DNA of 64,000 bases from Astropecten irregularis. Its lineage: Eukaryota; Echinodermata; Asteroidea; Paxillosida; Astropectinidae. Below the pieces are notes generated by a model, which was not told where the DNA came from, ran no database searches, and saw only the letters and a program-made list of their open reading frames with translations. This document shows, piece after piece, positions 14,595 to 26,655 of this stretch. How positions within the stretch are numbered: position 1 is the stretch's first letter; each line of letters starts with the position of its first letter. Location of the stretch: assembly GCA_963971285.1 (NCBI GenBank), contig OZ020244.1, positions 3,348,001 to 3,412,000 of the forward strand, in the 5' to 3' direction. Made by a program: the position numbers and the translations under genes.

Positions 14595-15130
14595 CTTTCT
14601 TCCCGACTTGAATTGGAGATTCCAGAAGCTGAGATATTTCCGTCCGTCAGAATGTTCAGAATGTTTATCGCAAGATGGAAAACTAGTCTTGTGTCTCTGT
14701 AGGAATTCGTCCTTCTATTGTTCGTAGTTGTGACACAGGTATCCGTGGAGAAATTAGGAAGACGTTATAGTGGTACTGGTTTCAGCGGTAGGCATGTTCC
14801 TCTTACAGCCACACTTGGGCTGAATGTAGGTCCCATAAAAACCGTTTCCAGCCGTTGACTCCGCAATGTTTATGCAGCGCACAACGCGACGCGACGCAGG
14901 GGAAAGTTCCTTGAGCACACAGCCACACACAACCAGGTGTAAATGGCGAAGAGTTTGGTGAAGTTTCCGTCGACAGTTTTCGGTGAAGTCTCCGTATCCG
15001 AGGGGGGAGTAGTCCTGGGTAGAACAAGAAAATTATCGCCGTCATAAGAGGTTCCTTGCTCGGCGTGTGCTGCTGAAACTCACGCCGGGAAAACATTCAC
15101 TCACAACGGCAACATTCTCGCTGTACCTAG
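14595..15130 (-). other. Candidate CpG-rich first exon/promoter of another minus-strand gene
   Basis: The stretch is visibly richer in CG dinucleotides than its surroundings, especially 14860-15180. It ends on the minus strand at a strong donor AAAG|GTAAGCTT. A GACGTCA (CRE-like) site lies at about 15160. The open frames inside are short and do not look coding, so it would be a 5' untranslated exon. No matching downstream exon was recognised in 1-14594. Confidence 0.3.
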
Positions 15131-16372
15131 CACCGGCTCACGGTGTCGTCGGATTTTCAGCGACGTCAGTTGTGCGAAACTCACGCCAAAATGTCACATA
15201 ATTCCTACCAATTTGCCACATAAAAGTCGTCCTACTAAGACCAGCAGAATCCTGGTAGAAGTCAAGTTCACGACAAAGCCGAAAAAGTTCCAAAAAGGTC
15301 AAAAGTTTGCGGTCGAATGCCGACAAAGACGCGACCTGCATACATGCTGTGGCAATACATAATGTAACATGCCCGTACGTATGTGTGTGCATTGTATACC
15401 ATTCCAAACACAATAGAAATATCGATCGAGCAGTGATGTGTGCCTTCCAATGTAAAAAAAAAAAAGCGGGAAAAAGTTTCGAAAACGTCTGCGCGGGTGT
15501 GCAGCTCTGGCAGACGATATGTTCAGAAAAAATTTATGCCATTTTCGTTTTTCATAGATTAATTCCATTTTTTGGTTTTGTTTTCTTTTTCTTTCTGTAA
15601 CATTTAAGGAAAAAATATAAAAATATATAAATACTTGACTATTTGCAAGCTTAAACGATTTTCATAAAGATTTTGGGACAGCACATTTATTATTCATATA
15701 TGCATGACGTAGCACCAAATATGCAAATCTACATTAGGTCTATATACAGTGCGTAATTATTCACGACCTTGTTTATTTTTGAGAAAACTCTTTTTTTTTT
15801 ATATATTTAGAGGAAAAGCAAAATTGTAATAATGTAAACTTATTCATTGGTCATCTTTTTTTTTAATAAATGTATGGTTTATTTCAAGAATATTTCACCA
15901 AATATCTTAAACAAATGTACACACACACAAAATAAGAAAATTGCAGTTATATCAAAATTATTTGTTGCAGATTAGTTGGATTGAGCACTATTGAGTTCAT
16001 GGTTTTCGATTTTACAGAACAAAATGTACAAAATATAAACACCTTTGATTTAAAATCAGTAAGTTCATGATTACCGATTTTAACAAAATTTACAAAATAT
16101 AAACACATTTGATTTAAATTTACATGAACTTAATGTATAATTGTAAACATATGTTGAAAAGGAAGAAGTAAATTCTGCAATTTTTTGTTTAAAGGTACAG
16201 AAATTAGTATTTTGTTAAAAAGATCTCGAGATAAGGCAATGAAAGAAAATACAGTCTGTAAGTTTATAAACATGAAGATTCAAGTAATGCACACTTAGTG
16301 CAGGGAGGCAGCATACGCACAGCATGAAGAATATTGTACTTCCGGAACAACATGGCATATTCTTTCAGTCTG

Positions 16373-16819
16373 TACAGGGTGAGTCAAAAAGAAGTTGACC
16401 GGAATTGATGATGTTTTTCAAAACAAACAAATGACACTCAAAAGATCAGTAAAGTAAAAAAAAATTACAAGCACTATTACTGCATATTGGAAAAAAAAAG
16501 AATGAAACACATTGATCATTCCTAAGACGACTAATGACTATTTGAATAAAGGTACTCATTTTGCAAGCTGTCCATGGAATGTTAATAAGGAATTTAAAGA
16601 TTACTTTACATTTGTTCTGTCAAGTACACGTATTGTATGGACAGCTTTATTAAAATCGACATAAATTCTGTTAGGAATGTTCAATTTGTTTAATTATTTT
16701 ATCTAATAAGCAAGAGAGAGTGCTTGATAAATATTTGCTTTACTGAGCTTTTGAGTGTCATTTGTTTGTTTTGAAAAACATCACCAATCCCGGTCAACTT
16801 CTTTTTGACTCATCCTGTA
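16373..16819. mobile_element. Non-autonomous Tc1/mariner-like element, 447 bp
   Basis: Ends TACAGGGTGAGTCAAAAAGA and TCTTTTTGACTCATCCTGTA are inverted repeats flanked by TA. The inverted similarity extends about 75 bp inward (AACAAACAAATGACACTCAA matches the other arm). The interior has no transposase frame. Confidence 0.88.
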
Positions 16820-16994
16820 TGGATATACAATCACACACTTACAAAACAATAATTCAAATTCATTCACATTATCACCTTACAGCACACCACACATTAAAAT
16901 CCTTTTTATAACACACTCCAACTGTGCTGTCTGAAGTTTGGGCAAAAAATAAATAATAATAATAAAAATAATAATAATAATAATAAATAACTCA

Positions 16995-17422
16995 GGGGCC
17001 AATTTCATGGCCCTGCTTAGCACAACATTTTGCTAACCATGAAATTTCTGTTTTAATAAAAGCAGTACAAGTAAAAACCCATGAAAACTCCACATCAGTC
17101 AAAATAATGACCTGAAATTTATCAAATGCTTGAAGTTAGGGAAGATCATCCTAGCAGGATCTTTACTGAAGGCTAAGTGTCTTTGATAAAGATCCGGCTG
17201 CTAGGATCAAAATGCGTCAGGCCCTCCTAACTCCAAGCACTTAATAAAAACAGGATTAACAACCAAATTTTCATGTGTTGTGTTTCACTTGTGATTGTTC
17301 TTTGGCCGTTGTTTGCTGACCATGAATATCAAATGGAATGTTTAATGGTGGTTTGTTTTATTGAGCAAGAGATTTTGTGTTAAGCAATTGTTTGTGCTTA
17401 ACAGCTCCAAGAAACTGGCCCC
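16995..17422. mobile_element. MITE of the GGGGCCAATTTCAT family with nested insertion
   Basis: Terminal inverted repeats GGGGCCAATTTCATGG and CTCCAAGAAACTGGCCCC bound the element. A foldback element (about 17103-17240, ATGACCTGAAATTTATCAAA to CCTCCTAACTCCAAGC) sits inside it, splitting the internal sequence AAAACAGGATTAACAACCAA from its usual neighbour. Confidence 0.85.
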
Positions 17423-18697
17423 AGTTGTGTCAGCCGTAGCTCAGAAAGGCGTTTTATCACAGCATCCTGCTTCAAATCATACAACTACAGCATTATTCAA
17501 ACAGGCTTGCCCTCCAACTGCTGGCTCAGGTGGGATTCGAACCTACGACCTCCTGCTTACTAGTGCAGATGCCATGCCACAATACAGCAATATTACCATC
17601 CGTTTGCACACACTCACACATTTTACGAAAACCACCTCAGTAACTCTCTCGTTAAAATCCTGCTCGGTAAATTTGCGTAGAATATAATGTAGGAATGTCT
17701 GACTAGCTCATCTGAGATTATTTCCTTTTTAGCCCTTGCATTGTTTCTTAAATTCAAGCTCCCCGAGTCCTTTGGTATTTTGCTTCCCGACCCTACAAGT
17801 TTCTCTTCTGCATAAAAGATTGTGGACTACCAGCCAGTCACTAATACCAGCTTGTAAGGCCCATATCACACAAGGCAATTAATTACAGGCAACCAGTTCC
17901 AGAAGATATATCGTTCATTTTTAAATCCTGATCTTATTTTCTAGGGGAAAGTGACGCCGTGTCCCAAACGGGCTTTCTGAGCTACGGCTAGGTCTATTTT
18001 GGTGTCTCCACGTTTTTCCAATGGAGTAAAGACCTAGCTAGACCTAGACAACAAATTCGGATGCAGCCTAAAAAACTGACAGGAAAGTTACTTTTGTGTT
18101 ACCGAAACTTTTTTTTTGTAAGTGATGTACTTCAACATATCTGGCTCTGTCAAGACGAATGCCAAGCATTAAGATTCAAATATTAAAATGATTCCAATTT
18201 TTCAGCAAAAAAAAAAGATCCTTTAAAACTTACGATGGAAAGACTGATTAAACAATTCAAACAGTAAATTACATTGCAAACAGTAATTATCCTTTGTTTG
18301 GAAAGAAGGAGTTTGGGGCAACAATGAATCTTATGATAGAAATGACATTATTAACATCAATTTATATCAACTTATTTCTGCATAAAATTATTAAATTGTT
18401 CATACTTTTTACAAAAATAGAAAGCAATAATGAAATGGATTTGAATATGACATGATATCTAAAGACAAAGATTTTGTTTTGTTGAGCACGCATAGCCACT
18501 TGTACATATGATGCTCTTGTCTTCATAAAGTTCACAAGTGGTAAAGAGTCTATTTATAAGGTTTGAGCACTTGCTATGGCTTGAAATGGGAGTTTATGAG
18601 AAGCGGCTGCAACTGTTACCATAGACATGTGTGGAAATGCAAGCCATAGCCAAACAATTTGGGAAGAGCCTCAACGGTATCACACGTAGGGGAAAAT

Positions 18698-19060
18698 CAT
18701 AGAGCTATATTAAAATAACTAGAGCGCTAGCTCTGCGTTCTCCGTGCATAGATGCTTTGAAGCCGTCCTAGGCGCAGTCATTTTGAATTTGAGTGCGTGT
18801 CTGTGGAACAAGAAATTTTTGAGTGGAATGTCTTTCGAAGAAAATGCAACGCGCAATTGCAGGGTGTGTCAGACTTTGGCCATATTGGGCTTCCATGACG
18901 CACCTGTATAGAACACAAACACAGATATATGCAAATAGACGTACAAAAGACGTACAACATTTTGTGCTTTCCATATGTCTGTGCACAAACAATAAATGCG
19001 CCCTGCAGGCATCACTCGTACGTGGAGCTAGCGCTCTAGTAATTTTAATATAGCTCTATG
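18698..19060. mobile_element. TIR element with CATAGAGCTATATTAAAAT ends
   Basis: CATAGAGCTATATTAAAATA and ACTAGAGCGCTAGCTC at the left are matched by GAGCTAGCGCTCTAGTAATT and TTAATATAGCTCTATG at the right, over 363 bp. The interior is not recognised. It lies 46 bp downstream of the receptor stop codon, so it may be in the 3' UTR. Confidence 0.87.
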
Positions 19061-19105
19061 GGGATAATGCGACTTCATAGACTCTATCTCCAGTATGACA
19101 AAGCT

Positions 19106-19264
19106 TCAAACTTTACAGAATTTCTGGTTGATTTGGCGTATCACGTCGGTCAGTCTCTGCTCATCATCTTTAATGACGACATCATCATCATCGATGGCCG
19201 ACAACTTCTCATCCGGCAAAGATCGAGGCAGAAGTAGGTTTGCATGCCACAGTGTATCTCCTTG
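19106..19264 (-). CDS. Receptor exon 39: cytoplasmic tail end and stop codon
   Basis: 159 bp, phase 0, acceptor TTGTTTTGCAG, stop TGA at 19106-19108. It encodes [20 protein letters not shown], an acidic run [14 protein letters not shown], and ends INQKFCKV. The acidic cluster followed by a helix may be a regulatory or trafficking signal, but that is inference. I did not find a convincing polyadenylation signal close downstream. Confidence 0.72.
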   Translation of the reverse strand, partial: QGDTLWHANLLLPRSLPDEKLSAIDDDDVVIKDDEQRLTDVIRQINQKFCKV

Positions 19265-22200
19265 CTGCAAAACAAATTTCAAAAACAAGATATTTGAGAT
19301 TTCAAAGCAAGACAGGCAAATGAGGTGCAGTAGCCTAGTGGTCTGGCGTGTCAAACTCAAGATCATAGTGGTCAATCTACAGATTGTGGGTTCGAATCCA
19401 ACCATGGGATAGTTGTGCTTGCATCCTTGGGCAAGACACTTTGTGACTAGTCCTCTTCACCCAGGAGTATATGGGTACCTGTGAGGGTAGAGATGGCTTT
19501 GTGTACTTGCAACTGGCCAATGTCAAACAAATCTGAAAATGAATGTCAGGTGTTTGGCTAGATAGTCATTTAATAATAAATAATAATAATATAGGACATT
19601 TATATTGAGCAGCGATACTATATGAATATACTCATCAGGCCATAATTTACATTCCTGAAACCATCTCAGCTCCCTGGGGAGTATACAGCCCCGTGCTGCT
19701 ACCATAAGGTGCATAGAGGCTAATAACACCAATGCCATCTCTACCCTCACAGGTACCCATTTACACCTGGGTGAAGAGAAGCAATATGTGACAAAGCATC
19801 TTGCCCAAGGATGCAAGCACCACTAGCCCATGGCTGGATTAGAACCAACAATCTGTAGATTGACCACAAGACCTGGAGTACGACACAGAAGACCACTAGG
19901 CCACAGCACTGGGTGTGGACACACGGCATGATCCAAGGCAGTGCCGCAGAAGAGGAGTGAGTTTTATCAAAGGAGACAAAAAGCTGATTTCAGATCGAAA
20001 TCAGAAAAGTTGCATCTCTGAAGCCTTGTCATGTGGGTGTGTGCTCCAAGGTTGTGGGATGGCCACCAGTTGCATATGTGCCAAGTATACATGTACCATC
20101 CAGAAATGGTTAAATTCTCCCTACCAGCTCTTTTAAGTTGCATATGTGTCAAGTATACCATACTGAAATGGTTAAATTCTCCCTACCAGCTCTTTTAAGT
20201 TGCATATGTGTCAAGTATACCATACTGAAATGGTTAAATTCTCCCTACCAGCTCTTTTAAGTTGCATATGTGTCAAGTACACCATCCACAAAAAATAAAT
20301 TCTCCCTACCTCTTTTTCTAATACAACAGCCTCCTGTGTACGTCCCTTGAGATACAGCTTCCTGCCATGTAAAGTTGCTAGTGCAGTCTTCAGATCACTC
20401 TTGATGGACTCCAAGTCATCAGCGCTCAGACGTAAGCCTGAACTTCCAGCCTCTGAGAGGAGCACGGAGAGAAGATACCTGCCAGGCGAGGGCGCTTTCC
20501 TCCTCGGAAGCGGAGACGATGTTGGTGTTAGAACTGTCCATGGTAAAGTGGATCAAGATAATGGCATTCTGTAGTTAGAGCAATTTGATGTTTTAGCTGA
20601 TTAGGATTCAAATTCATTCTGAACATCTGTTACCGTAAGCAACAATTCTTCGCTTACGAATATCGTACAGGTGCTCTACCAACTGAACTATCCAGCACAT
20701 GTTGGTGGTGTCCCTGATAATCAATTTTCATTTGCCAATCAGAAGCCATGAAACCACTCATATATTGCTATATCCCAAGGATCATTTAAGATACGTGCAA
20801 CATTAGCAATGTTGCAACCTGAGAAAAAGTACATGGGGATCACTCAAAGAGGATGAGGCTATTACAGTTTCGTGGACAAGTGTTTCAGAGTATGTATTTG
20901 AGTAGAAATTAGTGTAATGAACAAATTTCCATGAGGGTAACTGACTGGAATAAGTGACGGGTAAGTGAAGAAAAAGCTTAAGGTTGCACAAGGTAGTTGA
21001 AGTGAATGTACCTGTGTTTCCATTGGGTCTCATGGATGCCATGCCAAAATCACTATTCTGTCCAAACTCCTTGCAGTGTGGACATGCCTGGGACCTGTAG
21101 TTGTTGGACACCTCTATGAGCTTCGGCAGTCCAATAGAAGAGATGGTGTACAGGTAGGGGTTAATGGAGGAGTTGATGGGTAGAATGAAGACTGCCGTCC
21201 AGGCATAGACAGTTGGAGGTATAACCACTGACCCAGACAGGGAGAGAAAGCCCATGATCACAATAGGAAACCAGCAACACATATCGGTGGCGATGATTAG
21301 GAATGTCTTGGTAGCTAGCTTCAGTTCGCTGGTGGCGCCCTTCGTCGAGCGTATCTGTTTGGCTGATCGCTTGGCATAGATGTAAATAGCTGTGTAGCAG
21401 ACCAGGATGGTGAGGATGCTGACCAGGTTTACGCCCAGGAATAGGGTGATGGAGTACTCCCAGCCAGGTGATCTTTCGGCGGTCAAGGGAAGCGCCAGAC
21501 ACACGCTGGAGCGTCCGTAGTACCGCTCGCCGAAATACGGCAAGCCCAGGGCTGGTAGGACGCTGATTACGAATGCAAACAGCCAACAACCGGCAATGGC
21601 CCCCTTGACGGACTTGCGTCCGAGCCGTAGCCGTCCAAACGGAAACATGATGCAGAGGAAGCGATCCAAGGTGATGACGGTTAGGGTGAAGACCGAAGCC
21701 TCGCTTGAGAAAGCCGACAGAAAGCCTGCGACGGTACACAGTACACCGCTCTGCCAGTTATCAGCATAGTAGATGTAAACGTCCCGGTAGTAGACATCAG
21801 CGCCGGCTATGATCAGCATATACACGCCCATCAGACAGTCAGAGATGGCAAGGTTCAGGATCAACAGACCCTGCACCTTGAAGCGCTGCTTGGCATGCAG
21901 TCGCCACACCACCACAAAGACGTTGCCCAAGAAGGCGCTCAGGCCAAGAATCCAGTTGAAGGTGCGGAGGACGTGGTTGCGCATCAGGTCTTCGCAGGAG
22001 GAGAACTGGTCCGGTTCAGGCGTACACTCATTGATGCCGTCCACCATGCAGCAGAAGAGGTACTTGTCCGAATGTCTGCAAATTTGATAAACATAAGGGA
22101 AGACTCTAAAGTTTGATCGACTGGATCACACCCACAAGGTATACAAAATGTTGGTGTAAGGTAGTAGGAGTTAGTTGTCAGCATTTGGAGAGCACAGGTT

Positions 22201-25200
22201 CATTTTGGTCTATGGATACTTACAGTGTCTGCATCGATGACATACCAGAAAACAGATCCTGTGGGAATTGCTGCAGACTGTTGTTGCTTATATCCCTGGA
22301 AATAAAAATCATAATAAAAATGATCCCAATCTTCAACTTAAGGAGAGAAACTTTAATACTGGCCGTGTTAATAATAATAATAATTTGGAAAGCTTATATA
22401 ATCATCCTTAATTGCTTCTTCAACATGATTGAGTAGCAGGCTTTCATGGGCACCCTTGGCAGCCAGACACATCAACCCATATATAATCACAGAGCACAGC
22501 CTGAGATCAAAAGTGCTGTTTTTTTTGCGTAGGGAGGAAAACCGGAGAACCTGGCGAAAGCCCCTTGTAGCATAAGAGAGAACTAACGTACAACTCTACT
22601 CACACGACATATAAGCCACACATTGATTACAAAAACATATTGGTTGCAGATTCAAATGAAAGACTAGTTATTTTGGGGAGGAATAGAAGGAAATTAGACG
22701 TTTCCAGCTCATTCTCATAAAGTTTGGATGTATATTGCACACACAAGCACATTATCTCCCAACTTCAAAAGCAGAAAATTGATAGAAAAGGGAAACAATT
22801 TGACTTACAGAAGTTTGACAGTGGAAATGCCTTCAAATGTCCGTGCCTCTAGCTCAGTCAAATTGTTGCTACTCAGGTCACTGGGTTAAAAATCAACAAA
22901 TCAAGATGAGTATCAAGTAATAAACAACAGCAATCATCGCCTGAAATTTTCAAATGCTTAGAGTTAGGCTAGGAGAGCCTGATGTTTAGATCCTAGCAGG
23001 ATCTTTCTCAAAGGCTAAATGGTTAGAGTTAGGAGTCCTAATGTTTATATCATAGCAGGATCTTTCTCAAAGGCTAAATGCTCAGAGTTAGGACGGACCG
23101 ACGTTTCCATCCTAGCAAGATCTTTCTCAAAAGTTAGTGACCTCTATTAACAATTTCTGTGTATTCCAGCGTGTTCGTTATAGTGGCGTTCCACCTGTAC
23201 ACAAAATCCCTCAATCTCCACCCAATATACTTACAGTTGCTGCAGAGCATCAAGTCCCCAGAAGGACCCATGGTACAGGCCACTGATTGCAAGCCCATGA
23301 AGATCTCTAAAAGGGAACAAAAAAACCCAAACAACATTATCAATAAGAATCGGGATAGATGACTCAATGTCTTCAGGACTGGGTCTCTGAGGAGGATCCT
23401 TGGGTACCGCTGGTCGGACCATATGTCTGAAGAGAGGTTACTCAGGGAGAGTCAGATGAGACCTATTACCTGCATGACACATAAGCGCCAGATGCAACTT
23501 TACGGTCATGTGGCTAGATTCCCTGCGAGCAATCCTGCCAACTGGTAGGACAAGCCTGTTGGGCATCCACATGACACGTTTTCCTTTAAAATCTTCACAC
23601 ATACTACACTTTAACAGAGTATATTGTATATGATACTTCCATATGAGTTGTAACTAGACTCCTCATTGACAGAATACTATACTTACAGGTGAGGCAGGTT
23701 CTGCAGATGGATAAAGGCACCAGGCTGAATTTGAATCAAAGGGTTGCCAGACAAGTCACTGTAACATAAAAAACAAAAAGGCATCTTGTATCATTCCATA
23801 GTCGCTCACTTACATGTATGGAATCAATTGCCACTACTAATCAGCAATTCAAACTGAACTCTTTCTCATAGAATGTCCAACTACATTATGTGTCAGCCTA
23901 ACATTCTTCATCACTGCTTGGAGTTAGGAGGGCCTGATGTTTCATTCCTAGCAGGATCTTTCTCAAAGGCTAAATGGTCAGAGTTAGGAGAGCCTGATGT
24001 TTGCATCCTAGCAGGATCTTTCTCAAAGGCTAAATGGTCAGAGTTAGGAGGGCCTGATGTTTCATTCCTAGCAGGATCTTTCTCAAAGGCTAAACGTTCA
24101 GAGTTAGGAGGGCCTGATGTTTGCATCCTAGCAGGATCTTTCTCAAAGGCTAAATGGTCAGAGTTAGGAGGGTCTGATGTTTCATTCCTAGCAGGATCTT
24201 TCTCAAAGGCTAAACGTTCAGAGTTAGGAGGGCCTGATGTTTGCATCCTAGCAGGATCTTTCTCAAAGGCTAAATGGTCAGAGTTAGGAGGGTCTGATGT
24301 TTCATTCCTAGCAGGATCTTTCTCAAAGGCTAAACGTTCAGAGTTAGGAGGGCCTGATGTTTGCATCCTAGCAGGATCTTTCTCAAAGGCTAAATGGTCA
24401 GAGTTAGGAGGGTCTGATGTTTCATTCCTAGCAGGATCTTTCTCAAAGGCTAAACGTTCAGAGTTAGGAGGGCCTGATGTTTGCATCCTAGCAGGATCTT
24501 TCTCAAAGGCTAAATGGTCAGAGTTAGGAGGACCTGACATTTTAATCCTAGCAGGATCCTTCTCACAGGCTAAATGGTCAAAGTTAGGAGGGTCTGACAT
24601 TTCCATCTTAGCAGGATCTTTCTCAAAGGCTTAATGGTCAGAGTTAGGAGAGCCTGATGTTTCGATCCTAGCAAGATCTTTCCCAAAGACTATTGGTCAG
24701 AGTTATGAGGACCTGACATTTTAATCCTAGCAGGATCCTTCTCACAGGCTAAATGGTCAAAGTTAGGAGGGTCTGACATTTCCATCCTAGCAGGATCTTT
24801 CTCAAAGGCTAAATGGTCAGAGTTAGGAGGGCCTCAGATTCTGTGCCATGAACTTCATTATAAATACTCACACCGGCGCACCCAGGATTTTGTCTTGGGG
24901 GCGCTCAAAGAAAATTGTTCTCCCACAAAACATCTTGTTTTGTTTTCCTCCTCTCCCTTTCCCTCTCCCCCCCTTGTTTTTTTTTTTTTTTTTTTTTTCA
25001 GGGACCCTGGGGGGGGGGGGGTGTGCGCCACTGAATACTCATTTATAATGAATCATATGCATTATAAAGAATCATGGCAAATGAATGCAAATCATACACA
25101 GACACTTACATATTCTGAAGCAAGCGGAGACCCTCAAATGTATCCGGCTGCAACATTTCTATTCTGTTATTTGCGACAGACCTGTAACGAAACCAACATT

Positions 25201-26606
25201 GAAAGGTGTACTGCCTGAAACATTGCTGACTTTAAGTTCCAGGCTTTTCAACGGCTAGGCCCGACCAGCGGCCAATTTCATGGAGCTGTTAAACACAAAA
25301 AATTGCTCCGCACAAAATGTCTTGCTCAATAAAACAAATCACCATTAAAAATTCATTTGATATTCATGGTCAGCGAACAGCCAAATAACAATCAAAGGTG
25401 ATACACAACACATCCTGCTTTTATTTATTTTAGAAAGTTCATGGTTAGCAACTTTAGTGAGCTTAAGCAGGGGCGTGAAATTGGCTCTCTAATTCATTAA
25501 TAATTGTACTTACAGAGAGAAGAGATTCCGTTGCTGGCTGAACATACCCGGCTCCAACACCTCAAGACCATTTCCAGAAATGTCCCTGCAGACAAATTAT
25601 CAGAAAACATGGTTCATTCTTACAAGACCAATAAATAAACAATTCTATCAACTCAGAGAATATGTGGCTAGATTTCACCAAGCTCTAATACTAATCTTAA
25701 GATGAATTGTCAGTATCATGCCGATTTGTATTTTGACGTCACATGTTCCTGAGCAATTTAGACCGATTCCCATTAAAAGCAAGAGTCTACTTTGATAATC
25801 ATTGTGATTTAAAGCGGGTAGTATCATACTTTGGTGGCAAAGCAAAATAGAAATCTTCACAGATTTACCTATAACTTACAGGGTATTAATGATGGTGATG
25901 GTAGAAACATACATTTAAAATTGTTCTGCCTGATGAAATGCTGTAAAAAGGTTTATTCAGAAAAGAGTAAAACAGTTTTGATGTTAGGGAGAACAAAACT
26001 CCTGTGAATAGATTTGAAAAGCGTTTTTCACTGTTTTCTCAAAAAGTTGGTACCATATGGGACTGGAAATTTCACAGATGACTGTAACTGTATCTTTCTT
26101 AATATTTTTGCCATGAATCTGCATTTGTTTTGCCAAAAAACATGAACAAAGTATAAGGTTACCTTGATACCTTCAAGGTCGATTCTTGTGTTTTGTGAGT
26201 TTTCCCAATCTATTATAAAACTGGGCATGCTAGGACCTGAAAACCTTGTATTACTGGGCTGTAGTGGCAAGATAATAGACACTGACTCACAGTTTGTGCA
26301 AGAAGGGGTATCTCTCTAGGTGAATGTACAATGCATCTACAAGGGTTGTACCAGAGGAAGTCTGTCGACGTTGTCTTTGCGTTGCCTCGATGTGAGTATT
26401 GCTAAGAACTCTGAATAATAAAAAGAAAGAACAGTCCAAGGGATGACAAATACTGCCCATTCGTTCATTCATAGTTCTGTTTTGACCACATTTGTGTGGC
26501 CATTTAAGGGAAGCTTATTTTTGAGCTTCCAAATAAAAATGTTCTATTCCTTGCCTCTCAACAAAATTGATCTCGATCGACACATATGGAGCCAGAGCCT
26601 GAGCCA

Positions 26607-26655
<49 letters not shown>

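Larger units (their letters stand above)
15131..19105. other. AT-rich intergenic sequence with repeats
   Basis: 15560-16370 and 17700-18690 are AT-rich with no recognisable gene. The rest is occupied by the TIR element at 16373-16819, the nested MITE at 16995-17422 and the TIR element at 18698-19060, which lies just downstream of the receptor stop codon. Confidence 0.5.

Noticed and set aside
20460..20560. ATG-starting frame ([15 protein letters not shown]) as the first exon of a separate gene
   Set aside because: It would need a 20-odd-bp intron to reach the exon at 20310-20452, and that exon joins the receptor in phase; the frame itself soon hits a stop.
20803..21011. Continuation of the 7TM open frame to a stop at 20803
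   Set aside because: It crosses a consensus donor at 21011 and its last part reads a SINE in reverse; two in-phase downstream exons give a better C-terminus.
21161..21739. 192-residue minus-strand frame inside the 7TM exon
   Set aside because: Out-of-frame shadow of the receptor; no domain and complete overlap with the strong 7TM frame.
23873..24634. 253- and 231-residue open frames on both strands
   Set aside because: They are produced by the 60-bp tandem array, whose length is a multiple of three and whose unit lacks stops; no coding signature.
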